DNA from: Bacilli bacterium
GTDB lineage: Bacteria; Bacillota_I; Bacilli_A; RF39; UBA660
Assembly: GCA_017436345.1 (NCBI GenBank)
Contig: JAFSDH010000008.1
Span: forward strand, 62,001 to 126,000
Direction of reading: 5' to 3'
Length of the DNA: 64,000 nucleotides
Positions 32,262 to 41,526 of the stretch are shown here, piece by piece. Positions within the stretch are counted from its first letter, which is position 1, and each line of letters starts with the position of its first letter. The translations under genes were made by a program, and so were the position numbers. The notes below the pieces were generated by a model. That model had not been told where the DNA came from, did no database searches, and worked only from the letters and a program-made list of their open reading frames with translations.

Positions 32262-33992
32262 TTATTTATCTTTTGCTTGTCTTTCCATTTCTTCGCGAGC
32301 AAGTTCTCTAAAATCGACTTTTCCAATCCTTGTTTTAGGTAAACTTTCCCTAAATTCATATTCAGCAGGAACAGAAAACTTAGCTAAATTTTTCTTACAA
32401 AGTTCTTTAATTTCACTCTTAAGTCCTAAAGATGGCTTAATTCCACTTTTTAAAACAATATATGCCTTTGGTACTTCGACTTTATATTTATGAGGAATAC
32501 CAATAACTGTACATTTTAAAACATCTTCATGTCCTTCAATAACAGTTTCGATTTGTTGAGGATATACATTATAACCAGATGAAACAATCATTCTTTTCAA
32601 TCTTTGGCGATAGAAGAAACATCCATCTTTATCCATATAACCAATATCACCAGTATGAAGCCAAATATATCCATCCTTATGTTGTTGAAGCATTTCATTT
32701 GTTTCCTTCTCATTACCTAAATATCCCATCATAACAGTAGGACCACAAGTACAGATTTCTCCATCTTCACCTTGTTCAACTTCATCTTGAGTACCAGGTC
32801 TAACGATTTTATAATAATTACCTGGAAGTGGTATACCAATACTACCTGGTTTATTAGCATCACCCCAAGCAACACAAGTTGCTGCAAGAGCTTCAGTCAT
32901 ACCATAACCTTGAGCAATATTAACACGGCATCCATGTTCTCTAAGATATGCATTAATTTTTTGTTCAAGAGGTAAATTAATTGTATCACCACCAGAGATA
33001 ATATGTTTTACAAAACTCATATCACAATCAAACTTCATCATATTTTCAAATAAAGTTGGAACTCCTAACATAATAGAAGGTTTATGCCTATTAACTAATT
33101 TGTCCCAACTTTTAGCATCAAATTGAGGAATCAAAACTTGTTTAACCCCTAAACATTGCGTTGCATAAACAGTAACCCCAAGACCAAAACCATGGAATAT
33201 TGGTAAAATAGTTAATACTGAGTCTCCTGGTCTAATATTTTTAAAAATAATCTTAGCTTGTTCAACAAGTGATGTAAAAGCACCATTTGATAAAACAATA
33301 CTTTTAGGATTTCCTGTTGTTCCTCCACTATGTAATATTACAGCAGGATGATCTTTAGGAGTTTCAAAGCAATATCTACCATTATAGTTTTTACCTTTGT
33401 TTATAAAGTCTTTCCAATAAATATATTCTTGACTAGGTTTTGGTTTTTTTATTTTCAAACCCTTTGTAAAAGTATATCCAAGACCTAATAAAAATGGCAT
33501 TGAATCTTTAGCAGAAACAACGATTGTTTTATAAACATCAGTTTCATTAATAATATTTTTTACTTTTTCATAACACATATCTATCATAACTAACATAACA
33601 CTCTTATTAGTTGTTAAATAGTGTTTAATTTCTTCTTCACCACTTAAAGGATGAACCATATTAGCAATAGCACCAATTTTATTCAAAGCATAAAAACAAG
33701 TAATACCTTCAGGTGTATTAGGCATACAGACTGTAACAACATCGCCTTCTCTTATACCTTGACATCTAAAAGCTCTTGCGCATTTATCAATATCATTTAA
33801 AAACTGTCTAAAAGTACGTGTAGTACCATAATAATCATAAGCAAGTTCATTTGGAAAACAAGAAACATTTTCCTCAAAATAAGTATAAATAGACTTTTCA
33901 GGAGTAACAACTGTTCTTTCATCTTTTTCATAAAATTTACTCCAAGGAGCCTTAGGCTTCTTAAGTCTCTTAATCTTATTAATTAAATCCAT
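32262..33992 (-). CDS. Long-chain acyl-CoA/acyl-ACP synthetase (AMP-forming ligase)
   Basis: About 576 residues of the ANL superfamily. The P-loop is 'VILHSGGTTGNPKSIVLSN', the A5 motif 'GYGMTEALAATC', the A7/A8 region 'WLHTGDIGYMDKDGCFFYRQ' with 'RLKRMIVSSGYNVYP', and the A10 Lys is in 'LPKTRIGKVDFREL'. It activates fatty acids via acyl-adenylate; CoA or ACP is the likely acceptor. Start ATG follows the stop of an upstream PlsC-like gene with no gap (TAG-ATG), so the two are translationally coupled, placing fatty-acid activation with phospholipid acylation. Confidence 0.9.
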   Translation of the reverse strand: MDLINKIKRLKKPKAPWSKFYEKDERTVVTPEKSIYTYFEENVSCFPNELAYDYYGTTRTFRQFLNDIDKCARAFRCQGIREGDVVTVCMPNTPEGITCFYALNKIGAIANMVHPLSGEEEIKHYLTTNKSVMLVMIDMCYEKVKNIINETDVYKTIVVSAKDSMPFLLGLGYTFTKGLKIKKPKPSQEYIYWKDFINKGKNYNGRYCFETPKDHPAVILHSGGTTGNPKSIVLSNGAFTSLVEQAKIIFKNIRPGDSVLTILPIFHGFGLGVTVYATQCLGVKQVLIPQFDAKSWDKLVNRHKPSIMLGVPTLFENMMKFDCDMSFVKHIISGGDTINLPLEQKINAYLREHGCRVNIAQGYGMTEALAATCVAWGDANKPGSIGIPLPGNYYKIVRPGTQDEVEQGEDGEICTCGPTVMMGYLGNEKETNEMLQQHKDGYIWLHTGDIGYMDKDGCFFYRQRLKRMIVSSGYNVYPQQIETVIEGHEDVLKCTVIGIPHKYKVEVPKAYIVLKSGIKPSLGLKSEIKELCKKNLAKFSVPAEYEFRESLPKTRIGKVDFRELAREEMERQAKDK

Positions 33993-34574
33993 CTAATTAC
34001 CTCTTCCTTTTTTTATTAAATCTTGTATTTTCTTCTTTAATTTATCATTTTCTTTTTCTAAATCATCAGATTCAATCTTATATGGCTTTCCATATATTAA
34101 TTTTAGTCCTTTTCTAAAAGGTCTAAATTCCCCGACAACCGCCATAGGAACAATCTTACTTTCAGAATCATGAGCCATCTTAACAGCACCAATTTTAAAC
34201 GGTAATAATTCCTTAACTTCCTTCTTAAAAGTTCCTTCTGGGAATATACCGATCATCTTATCTTCTTCCAAAACCTTCAAAGCAGTTGCAAGAGCATTCT
34301 TATCCTTTTCTCTTCTATTAACAGGAATAATACCCATAGCTTTAAAAGCCGGACCAAAAAATCCCTTCAAAAGCTCATCTTTAGCCAAGAAATGTACTGT
34401 TCTTTTATTTGTAGCAACAATTGCAACACAATCAAAATAATCAGTATGATTACAAGCTAAAACTATTCGTCCTTTTTTAGGAACACTATCTTTACCGACA
34501 ACTTCTGGTCTATATACTATATAAAAAAACAACTTAACAATTGGTCTAACTAATCTATAAAACCAAACATCCAT
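33993..34574 (-). CDS. PlsC-like glycerophosphate acyltransferase
   Basis: About 193 residues with 'CNHTDYFDCVA' (H-x4-D), 'GIIPVNRREKD', 'IGIFPEGTFKKE' and 'KIVPMAVVGEF', all expected LPLAT positions. It is shorter than E. coli PlsC and probably a single-pass or peripheral membrane enzyme. The promoter TTGTTT-17-TATAAT lies upstream on the minus strand, with GGAGG before the ATG. Its stop directly abuts the ligase start. With a second acyltransferase downstream, the locus looks like a phosphatidic-acid synthesis route using exogenous fatty acids (inference). Confidence 0.85.
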   Translation of the reverse strand: MDVWFYRLVRPIVKLFFYIVYRPEVVGKDSVPKKGRIVLACNHTDYFDCVAIVATNKRTVHFLAKDELLKGFFGPAFKAMGIIPVNRREKDKNALATALKVLEEDKMIGIFPEGTFKKEVKELLPFKIGAVKMAHDSESKIVPMAVVGEFRPFRKGLKLIYGKPYKIESDDLEKENDKLKKKIQDLIKKGRGN

Positions 34575-34633
34575 TTTTTAACCTCCATATTAAACAATTA
34601 TACAATATTTGTAACACATAAACAATACTTTTG

Positions 34634-35320
34634 TTAGGTCACTAACAAATCGATAAACGCTATTATTATAAAGATAATAAGAATTATAAAAATCCATTTT
34701 GATGATTTACTAACCTTAATCTTAGTATAATCTTTAGCTTTCACATTATCGCTATACTTACCATATTTTTCTAACTTAAGTGAAAAATATCTTTTTTTAC
34801 TTAAGTCTTCCTTACTTAAAATCGTAAAACTAGTTGTATCATCTAAATCTAAATAACAAATATCTTTAGGCATCAATAAAATATCTATTAACATAAGAAT
34901 ATCACCTATCGATCCACTTATATTAAAAATTGATAATAATATTAATAAATCACTACCTAAAAATATTCCAATAATATAAGTTAAAATACCAATAAAAAAA
35001 AGTGGAAACGATAAAGCAACTAAGATATTAACCTTAGAAACAGGTTCCTTACACATACAATAGAAAATACCCTTTTCAAGTTCTGCACCAAATACAATAC
35101 TTTTTCTTTTTACTTTCCCAAGAATAAAAAAACCTATCCCATGCAATATCTCATGAATAAATAAAATAATAATAATAAAAATTAAACTAAAAACATTAAT
35201 ACTATCAATAAAAGATATACTTCCAGTAATAAAATATGTAAAAAAAATCATAATCGTTATTAATATAACCGCAAGTATATTTAATACCAATAAATCCATT
35301 TTATATGTAAAATATTTCAT
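34634..35320 (-). CDS. DUF3267 putative zincin membrane metalloprotease
   Basis: About 228 residues with four or more hydrophobic helices. 'LFIHEILHGIGFFILG' carries the HExxH zinc motif in a transmembrane helix, and a later 'SGSIGDILMLIDILLMP' gives the conserved GD, both features of DUF3267. It probably cuts membrane-embedded or secreted substrates. It is two bases downstream of the YcxB-like gene on the same strand, so the pair is likely cotranscribed. The basic cytosolic tail between the last helices and the C-terminus is typical. Substrate unknown. Confidence 0.8.
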   Translation of the reverse strand: MKYFTYKMDLLVLNILAVILITIMIFFTYFITGSISFIDSINVFSLIFIIIILFIHEILHGIGFFILGKVKRKSIVFGAELEKGIFYCMCKEPVSKVNILVALSFPLFFIGILTYIIGIFLGSDLLILLSIFNISGSIGDILMLIDILLMPKDICYLDLDDTTSFTILSKEDLSKKRYFSLKLEKYGKYSDNVKAKDYTKIKVSKSSKWIFIILIIFIIIAFIDLLVT

Positions 35321-35322
35321 AT

Positions 35323-35880
35323 TTATCTATACTTTCTATATAAAGTTTTATTCTTTATAAATTCCCTAAATAAATCAACATCTTCAAGCATATTCTTAAT
35401 AATTATAAAAGCTTGATTATCACTTACAAAAATATAAAAATTTGTTTTAGTTTCACATACTTTATATAAATCATCATATAAAATCTTACAATAATTATGA
35501 CTTGATTTACTTTCTAAATAATTATCATAAAAAGTAATAATTTCATCAAGTTCATTAATTCTCTTATTCGAATTATACATTTTTACAATTTGTCTATTTA
35601 ATGTAATACTTAATAAAATAGGATAAACTACTATAAATGCACAAACTAATAAAACAATATCTAAATTACCTTTTATTAGATTTAAAATAATAGCTGTTAT
35701 TGCTAAAAGAGCCATAATTATTTTAGGTAATAAACTACTTTTAAATTTATTTAAATAAAACTTTTGAAACTTTTTAAATTCACTAATCGTTATCTTAGTA
35801 ACTGTACGATATAAATATTTATCATCGACTTTCTTTTTATTTTTCTTATTTATCTTTTTCTTTTCTTTTACTTCTTTCAC
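35323..35880 (-). CDS. YcxB-like membrane protein
   Basis: About 185 residues starting at GTG 35880, with AGGTGAT just upstream. A Lys-rich N-terminus (KEKKKINKKNKKKVDD) precedes two hydrophobic segments ('IIMALLAITAIILNLI', 'LLVCAFIVVYPILLSI'). The C-terminal 'ILYDDLYKVCETKTNFYIFV' and 'NQAFIIIKNML' match the YcxB-like C-terminal domain (PH-like fold). Function unknown; such proteins often accompany other membrane proteins. The DUF3267 gene starts two bases after its stop, so they may act together. Confidence 0.7.
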   Translation of the reverse strand: MKEVKEKKKINKKNKKKVDDKYLYRTVTKITISEFKKFQKFYLNKFKSSLLPKIIMALLAITAIILNLIKGNLDIVLLVCAFIVVYPILLSITLNRQIVKMYNSNKRINELDEIITFYDNYLESKSSHNYCKILYDDLYKVCETKTNFYIFVSDNQAFIIIKNMLEDVDLFREFIKNKTLYRKYR

Positions 35881-35907
35881 ATTATCACCTATCTAATTAT
35901 AACATAA

Positions 35908-35930
35908 AAAAAGAAATATAAATTTCTTTA
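35908..35930 (-). terminator. Terminator of the Big_2 gene
   Basis: The stem AAAGAAAT/ATTTCTTT contains the stop codon (35930-35928) and is followed by T-rich sequence on the minus strand. Confidence 0.75.
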
Positions 35931-38900
35931 ATTACCCAATTGAGTAAAATTTATATTTCCTTTACTATTAATATTTAATATAAGCGTTCCATCTCCAGAA
36001 TAATAAATATCATTTTCTGTATTCTTATCAATTCTATCAATTCCCTTACTATTTGTCTCATCAAAATATGAAGCACTATTAGTAATAACAGAATACTTAG
36101 GCTTAATCTTTTTCAAAGCATCATTTAAATTACTAGAAGAAAGACCATAATCAGAAGCTTTATAAACATCTATTTTTTCATGTTCCTTAATAACTTCATT
36201 AGCAATAGAAACTTCAGTTTTATTACTTAAATACTTAGTATCTTCATTATTATAAGCATTATAAATATCACCAGACAAATAAACAGATTTACCATTTACT
36301 TCTAAATAAGTAACAATCGAATTACTATTTTCACTACAATTGTAACTTTTCAAACACTTACTACTATAATTCTTTAATCTTTCAGTTGTATTATAAAAAC
36401 TAAGATCCATATTACCAAAAGTAAGCCTCTTAAATGAAGAATCAATTGGAACGTAAGGAATATTCTTTTGGATAGCATTTTCACGAATAGCTAAAAACAT
36501 TGTTGTACGAAGTTCACGTCTTGCAATAATATCATTAGAATTCTTAATAACATTACCAGAAGAATCTCTAAACAAACTATCACTTGCTGAATATTCTTTC
36601 ATATATAATTTACTAATTTTAATATCACTAAGAAGTAAATTATCACTTTCTATTTCCCCATATACACCACCAAAGCTTTCACTATGGAAATGTGTAATTA
36701 AAACAAACTCTAATTTCTTAACACCTAAATCATGTAAGAAATCTATAATATCAATCGATGATGTTTGACTACCAGTATCAATCATTGCATACTTGCCATC
36801 ACTTTCAAGTAAAATAGCATCACTAGGAGTTTCAGTTATGGTATAAGTATCAATAAAATAAACTTTATCTCCCTTTTCAAAAACAGTAACTTTTAATTCT
36901 TTAACAACACCATCAACATTGATAGAAACAGTCGTTGTCCCAGGTTTAAGAGCAGTAATAACACCTTTATTATCAACAGTAGCAATATTATTATCAGAAA
37001 TCATATATGTAATATCTTTATAAGTAGCATCACTAGGACTTATATTAGAAACTTCTAATTTAACAGTCTTATCTTGCGTTAATAAAACTTGTTTTTTATT
37101 AACTTTAAAAGATTCAACAGCTATCTTAGCAACCGATATTTTACATTCTTTATAAATATCAGAATTACTCTTTGAAGTAGCACGAATTACAACTTCGCCT
37201 TCTTTTAAAGCACTAACTTTGCCCTCACTATCAACCTTTGCAACATTAACATTACTACTAGACCAAACAACATCACTATCAGTAACATTAGATGGTAAAA
37301 CCGTTGCTTTTAATACAACTTCATCAGAAATATTCATCTTAACATCAGTCATATTTAAATCAATACCAGAAACTAAAACATCACTAACAACAACTTTTGT
37401 AGTACTACTAATATTACCTATTTTAGCAGTAACAACAGCACTACCAGATTTTATACCAGTAATAACACCTTTATCACTAACTTTTAAAACATTTTCATTA
37501 CTACTAGACCATGTAATATCTTTATTAGAAGCGTTATTAGGACTAATAGTTGCATTGATCATCATACTTTTTCCAGCATTAATTTTTAAATTAGTAGGTA
37601 AACTAATATCTTTAACAGCAATATTAGAATCATTAACAATAATAGTAATAGAATCAGTTATACCACTAGAATTAGTTGCTGAAATAACAACATTACCACT
37701 TTTAATACCTTTAACAACACCATTACTATCAACAACAGCAACACTATTATCACTAGAAGAATATGTAACACTCTTATCAGTTGCATTATCTGGTTTTACT
37801 ATCGAAGATAGATTAATAGTAGAACCAACATTAACATTATCTGATAAAGAAGAAATAATAATATCATTAGCTTTAACTATGTCCTTATCAACAGTAACTT
37901 TACAACTAGTTGAAATATTATTTTCACCTTTAACTGTAATAATAGCGCTACCTTCTTTTAATGCCGTAACCTCACCCTTAGAATTAACACTAACAACATT
38001 ACTATCACTAGATGTATAAGTTATTTGACTACTTGCATCACTTGGATAGAAAAAAGCTTGTATTTTAGTCTTATCTCCCTTTTTTAAACTTAAATTATCT
38101 ACAGATAAATATATTTTTTCTAATTTCTTTTCTTTAACAAAAATATCTATACTAGTAGAAATATTTTCACTCGCAACACGAGCAGTTATTGTTGTTTTAC
38201 CTGATTTCTTAGCTTTTATTTTCCCTTTAGTATCTATAGTTGCAACACTACTATCGCTAGAAGAATAAACAACATCTTTTAAAAGTTCATCATTAGGCGA
38301 AATAGCAGTAATTAAATTCCTTGTTTCACCAATATAAAAATCTTTATTATCTAAATTAATATAAATAGAATTTTTACTTTGTCTTTCAATTACATTTACA
38401 ACTGTAGAATCCTTAAAACCACCATCTTTAGTAGTTACTGTAATAGTAGCTGTACCTGGTTTTCTAGCTGTAACAACACCATTACTATCAACAGTTGCTA
38501 TTGTATTATTACTACTAACCCATACAGTATCTTTATTATACGCTGTATATGGAAATATATTAGCAACTAACTTATTAGTTTCACCTGCATAAATATCTAG
38601 AGAAGGCATATTTAAACTAACACCAGTTACAACTTGTTTTACTACTACTTCAACAGTAATTTCTCCTTCAACACCAAGTTCCATATAAGCATCATATAAA
38701 TCAATTTCTTCACCTTCAGCACGGTTTTTATTACTAGTCGCATTAGAAAAATCATGTTCATCTATATTTTTATATATAGTAACATTTGTTGTACCACTAG
38801 TTTTAGCAACAATCGTACCATCCTCATTAATATCAACTATTTCTGTATCTTCAGAAACAATTACTCCACCTTCATCAACAATATCTTTTCCATCAGATAA

Positions 38901-39161
38901 ACTTTCACCAGACATCATATAAAGTCTAGTTCTTTCATCAATTTCTTTTTGTACTAAATAAAAACGATAAAAGAACCCACCTAATAATATCACCACAAAA
39001 ACAGATGCAATAGCTAACCCCTTATTAACAACCTTTTTTTCGTTAGAAGTTAAAAGTCTCACATCATTTCCATATATATCTTTATAATATTTTAATTCAC
39101 GATCACCTTGTGCCTCATGTGTATCAATAAAATCATTATTATTTTCTATTTGCATTCCCAT
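35928..39161 (-). CDS. Big_2 repeat protein with C-terminal metallo-beta-lactamase-like domain
   Basis: About 1077 residues (ATG 39161 chosen; an in-frame GTG four codons earlier is not better supported). Single hydrophobic helix near residues 45-62, then seven Big_2 (bacterial Ig-like) domains of about 80 residues, recognisable by W/Y-x-S-S-S/D...'V(A/S)xVDxxGxVTAxKxG' repeats. From about residue 750 an MBL-like fold follows with 'AMIDTGSQTSS', 'VLITHFHSESFGG' and 'VYLSGDIYNAY'. The HxHxDH metal motif is altered to HFHSES, so activity is doubtful. Topology puts everything after the helix outside. No LPxTG at the C-terminus. Confidence 0.82.
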   Translation of the reverse strand: MGMQIENNNDFIDTHEAQGDRELKYYKDIYGNDVRLLTSNEKKVVNKGLAIASVFVVILLGGFFYRFYLVQKEIDERTRLYMMSGESLSDGKDIVDEGGVIVSEDTEIVDINEDGTIVAKTSGTTNVTIYKNIDEHDFSNATSNKNRAEGEEIDLYDAYMELGVEGEITVEVVVKQVVTGVSLNMPSLDIYAGETNKLVANIFPYTAYNKDTVWVSSNNTIATVDSNGVVTARKPGTATITVTTKDGGFKDSTVVNVIERQSKNSIYINLDNKDFYIGETRNLITAISPNDELLKDVVYSSSDSSVATIDTKGKIKAKKSGKTTITARVASENISTSIDIFVKEKKLEKIYLSVDNLSLKKGDKTKIQAFFYPSDASSQITYTSSDSNVVSVNSKGEVTALKEGSAIITVKGENNISTSCKVTVDKDIVKANDIIISSLSDNVNVGSTINLSSIVKPDNATDKSVTYSSSDNSVAVVDSNGVVKGIKSGNVVISATNSSGITDSITIIVNDSNIAVKDISLPTNLKINAGKSMMINATISPNNASNKDITWSSSNENVLKVSDKGVITGIKSGSAVVTAKIGNISSTTKVVVSDVLVSGIDLNMTDVKMNISDEVVLKATVLPSNVTDSDVVWSSSNVNVAKVDSEGKVSALKEGEVVIRATSKSNSDIYKECKISVAKIAVESFKVNKKQVLLTQDKTVKLEVSNISPSDATYKDITYMISDNNIATVDNKGVITALKPGTTTVSINVDGVVKELKVTVFEKGDKVYFIDTYTITETPSDAILLESDGKYAMIDTGSQTSSIDIIDFLHDLGVKKLEFVLITHFHSESFGGVYGEIESDNLLLSDIKISKLYMKEYSASDSLFRDSSGNVIKNSNDIIARRELRTTMFLAIRENAIQKNIPYVPIDSSFKRLTFGNMDLSFYNTTERLKNYSSKCLKSYNCSENSNSIVTYLEVNGKSVYLSGDIYNAYNNEDTKYLSNKTEVSIANEVIKEHEKIDVYKASDYGLSSSNLNDALKKIKPKYSVITNSASYFDETNSKGIDRIDKNTENDIYYSGDGTLILNINSKGNINFTQLGN

Positions 39162-39263
39162 TTTCAACACCACTCTATCATATCAATAATATCATTTTTT
39201 TATATAAAAAGTAAATATAATAAATGAAGAATTTAGAAATTTAAAATTTTAAAAATAAAAACA

Positions 39264-39296
39264 AAAAACAATAAATTTATAATAAATTTATTGTTT
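39264..39296 (-). terminator. Terminator of the hotdog thioesterase gene
   Basis: A near-perfect AT palindrome (AACAATAAATTTAT paired with ATAAATTTATTGTT) overlaps the gene's stop and runs into T-rich sequence on the minus strand. Confidence 0.65.
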
Positions 39297-39692
39297 GTTA
39301 ATATAAAAATAAGTAATCGTAGCTTTAGCAATCATATCATCACTTGTATCAAAAATAGATACTTCAACAACACAAATATTTTTTCCATTCTTTATAGCGT
39401 TAGCCTTAGCTAAAATTTTATCACTTCGACCACTTTTCAAATATTCAATACTAGAATTAATAGTAACAGCCGTACGCAAATCTGTCATTGCTGCAATACC
39501 ACCAGCAGTATCAGCAAGACCAAAAATATAACCACCATGTACTATACCAAAAGGATTCTTGCTACTTTCACCAACAATCCCTTCCATTTCACAATAATTA
39601 TCTTCTACTTTTAAAACTTTATAATTATTAGAGAATACAAAACCTTTATCATCCTTTAATTGTTCTATTGCTACACCTGTTAAATCTTTCAT
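39288..39692 (-). CDS. Hotdog-fold thioesterase, PaaI-like
   Basis: About 134 residues from ATG 39692 (AAAGGA upstream; a longer frame to 39728 is unsupported). 'NPFGIVHGGYIFGLADTAGG' is the PaaI/4HBT signature, in which HGG and the downstream Asp help position an acyl-CoA thioester. 'INSSIEYLKSGRSDKILAKA' and 'VVEVSIFDTSDDMIAKATIT' complete the fold. It probably hydrolyses acyl- or aryl-CoA in the cytoplasm. The nearest enzymes that could make such thioesters are the acyl ligase at 32.3 kb and the CoA-dehydratase activator at 48-52 kb, but neither is adjacent. Confidence 0.85.
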   Translation of the reverse strand: MKDLTGVAIEQLKDDKGFVFSNNYKVLKVEDNYCEMEGIVGESSKNPFGIVHGGYIFGLADTAGGIAAMTDLRTAVTINSSIEYLKSGRSDKILAKANAIKNGKNICVVEVSIFDTSDDMIAKATITYFYINKQ

Positions 39693-39752
39693 ATTTTCAT
39701 TCCTTTCACATAATAAAAAAAATAACACAATAAATAAAAAAAGGCAACTAAA

Positions 39753-40634
39753 TTATATAGTAACCTGTTTTATTAAGGTTTCACTTTTTATAACATAAGG
39801 AACAGAGCCTTTTAAAGATTTATCTAACTCCCTAGAAAAAGGAAGCAACAATTCTCCACTACTAACTCCAAGAGCCATAACTTTTTCCATTGCATCTAAT
39901 GACTTAGTCCATTCTTTACCATCACAGGTATGTCCTAGCTCTAAAACACTAATTCCTTGTTCAACTGAATCTATTGAATTAATCATCAAAGTAATATCTT
40001 CCTTCTTTTCACTTAAACGTTTAGTACTAAATAAATAATCATATTTTATACCTTCACAAAAAGTACTTTGAACTAAAGGTTTACCATTATTTATTTCATT
40101 TTCATTTAAAAGACAATAAGAAAAAATACTATTAACAAGATAATCACTAATCATAGTATTAGTATCACTACTTGAACTACCTAAAATTTCCCTCTTAGAA
40201 AGAAGCTTATTTAAAACATCCAATACATTATCATCTTCTCCTAAAACAAACTTATAATCATAATCTTTCTTATCTAACTTAGATATAATAAAATTCCAAC
40301 TATCCGCAACCATCGAAACATAACTTTCTTCTATCCCACTATTTTTCATATCTAATAAAAATTTATCTTTAGAATTAATATCTGGATATAATACTATACA
40401 CTTAATATTCTCTTTCTCTAAATTACTAATAATATTATCAGTAGCAGGTACAAAAACAATATCATAATTACCTGCCATACTCTTTAAAGACATAATAAAA
40501 GAATGAACATAATTAGAATCATTACTACTAAAAAAGTAATCACTATTATCAATGTTTCCAACTTTTATACCAGTCTTTGAAAAATCAAAAGAACTTAAAT
40601 CTGGAAAACTAGCAATAAACAAAGTCTTATCCAT
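39753..40634 (-). CDS. Unknown protein; possible nucleotide-kinase-like N-terminus
   Basis: About 293 residues, no signal peptide or membrane helix. The first half ('YDIVFVPATDNIISNLEKEN', then 'CIVLYPDINSKDKFLLDMKN') resembles the region of phage- and bacterial P-loop-like proteins where a Tyr-Pro pair precedes a kinase-like helix; no Walker A is visible, so this is only a resemblance. The second half ('FCEGIKYDYLFSTKRLSEKK') has a hairpin-like Ser-rich stretch and ends in a short hydrophobic tail. It lies between a hotdog thioesterase and a sortase-like gene, all minus strand. No family assigned. Confidence 0.5.
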   Translation of the reverse strand: MDKTLFIASFPDLSSFDFSKTGIKVGNIDNSDYFFSSNDSNYVHSFIMSLKSMAGNYDIVFVPATDNIISNLEKENIKCIVLYPDINSKDKFLLDMKNSGIEESYVSMVADSWNFIISKLDKKDYDYKFVLGEDDNVLDVLNKLLSKREILGSSSSDTNTMISDYLVNSIFSYCLLNENEINNGKPLVQSTFCEGIKYDYLFSTKRLSEKKEDITLMINSIDSVEQGISVLELGHTCDGKEWTKSLDAMEKVMALGVSSGELLLPFSRELDKSLKGSVPYVIKSETLIKQVTI

Positions 40635-40673
40635 GTTATCCTCCTACTATACTAATTTTAGTATAAAACAAAT

Positions 40674-40701
40674 AAAAAAATATAGTAACAAAATACTATA
40701 C
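40674..40701 (-). terminator. Terminator of the sortase-like gene
   Basis: The 7-bp stem TATAGTA/TACTATA with a six-base loop is followed by seven T on the minus strand. Confidence 0.85.
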
Positions 40702-40725
40702 TTTTTTTATTAACTTTACTAAATT

Positions 40726-41448
40726 TTACTCTTCTATTAATTTACCAATTACCAACATGTATTTTTTATCATATGAAGAATACTCTTTATTCTTACTACA
40801 AGTTTGTAAAATAATAATTTTTTCATTTCCATTAATTTCAACACCTGTATCATATATAGATCTTGATTTTAAATCGTTTAAATGCCTTTTATATAAACTA
40901 TTAGATGAAAACCCTATATTCATATAATCCCAATTACTAGTTTCTATATAAACAGAAAATATCTCATACTTATACTTAACATCATCAAACGTAAGTGTTA
41001 AATATTTATGTTCTTTATAATAATCAAAATCATTATAATTTTCTAAAATACTAAATGGTAAAGATAATTTATCATTATTATGACCATATATTAATATTTT
41101 CTTAGAAGTAGAATTAATACGATAATCTAAATATGTCGCACCACTACTTTTCTTTTGGCCAAGTCCATTATGTGTCAAAAAATAATCATTATTAGAATAT
41201 TGATATAATGCTTCTTTAAAATCAGTACCAGATATTTCCAAAAAACCTTTAAAATACTTAGATTTATATACTTCACTATTTTTAACAGAAATATATTCTT
41301 TTGTAACCTTATCATTTTGAGGAATAAATACTGGAATATTAATCTTTATATCTAATATTTTCTTGTCATTAGCAGAAGTTACCAATAAATTAATACTAAA
41401 AATTAAAATAGATAAAACAAAAATAATTATTTTTAAAATTTTTCTCAT
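40726..41448 (-). CDS. Class B-like sortase
   Basis: About 240 residues. An N-terminal signal anchor ('ILKIIIFVLSILIFSINLLV') is followed by a sortase domain: 'ILIYGHNNDKLSLPFSILEN' provides the catalytic His, and 'IIILQTCSKNK' provides Cys217. The Arg normally found in 'RfVV' is Lys229 ('DKKYMLVIGK'), an unusual change. Sortases attach or polymerise surface proteins; no LPxTG-type substrate is obvious in this window. Class B resemblance comes from spacing and the long loop between His and Cys. It is downstream of the seven-orphan block on the same strand. Confidence 0.78.
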   Translation of the reverse strand: MRKILKIIIFVLSILIFSINLLVTSANDKKILDIKINIPVFIPQNDKVTKEYISVKNSEVYKSKYFKGFLEISGTDFKEALYQYSNNDYFLTHNGLGQKKSSGATYLDYRINSTSKKILIYGHNNDKLSLPFSILENYNDFDYYKEHKYLTLTFDDVKYKYEIFSVYIETSNWDYMNIGFSSNSLYKRHLNDLKSRSIYDTGVEINGNEKIIILQTCSKNKEYSSYDKKYMLVIGKLIEE

Positions 41449-41526
41449 ATTATCACCAACTAACCCACATTCAATAAATTGACAAAATTATACCACAAAA
41501 ATTGTTTTTTTTCAAGATTAAAGAAA

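Noticed and set aside
37219..38019. 266-residue plus-strand frame inside the Big_2 gene
   Set aside because: Antisense shadow of a repeated domain region; no ribosome site and no support.
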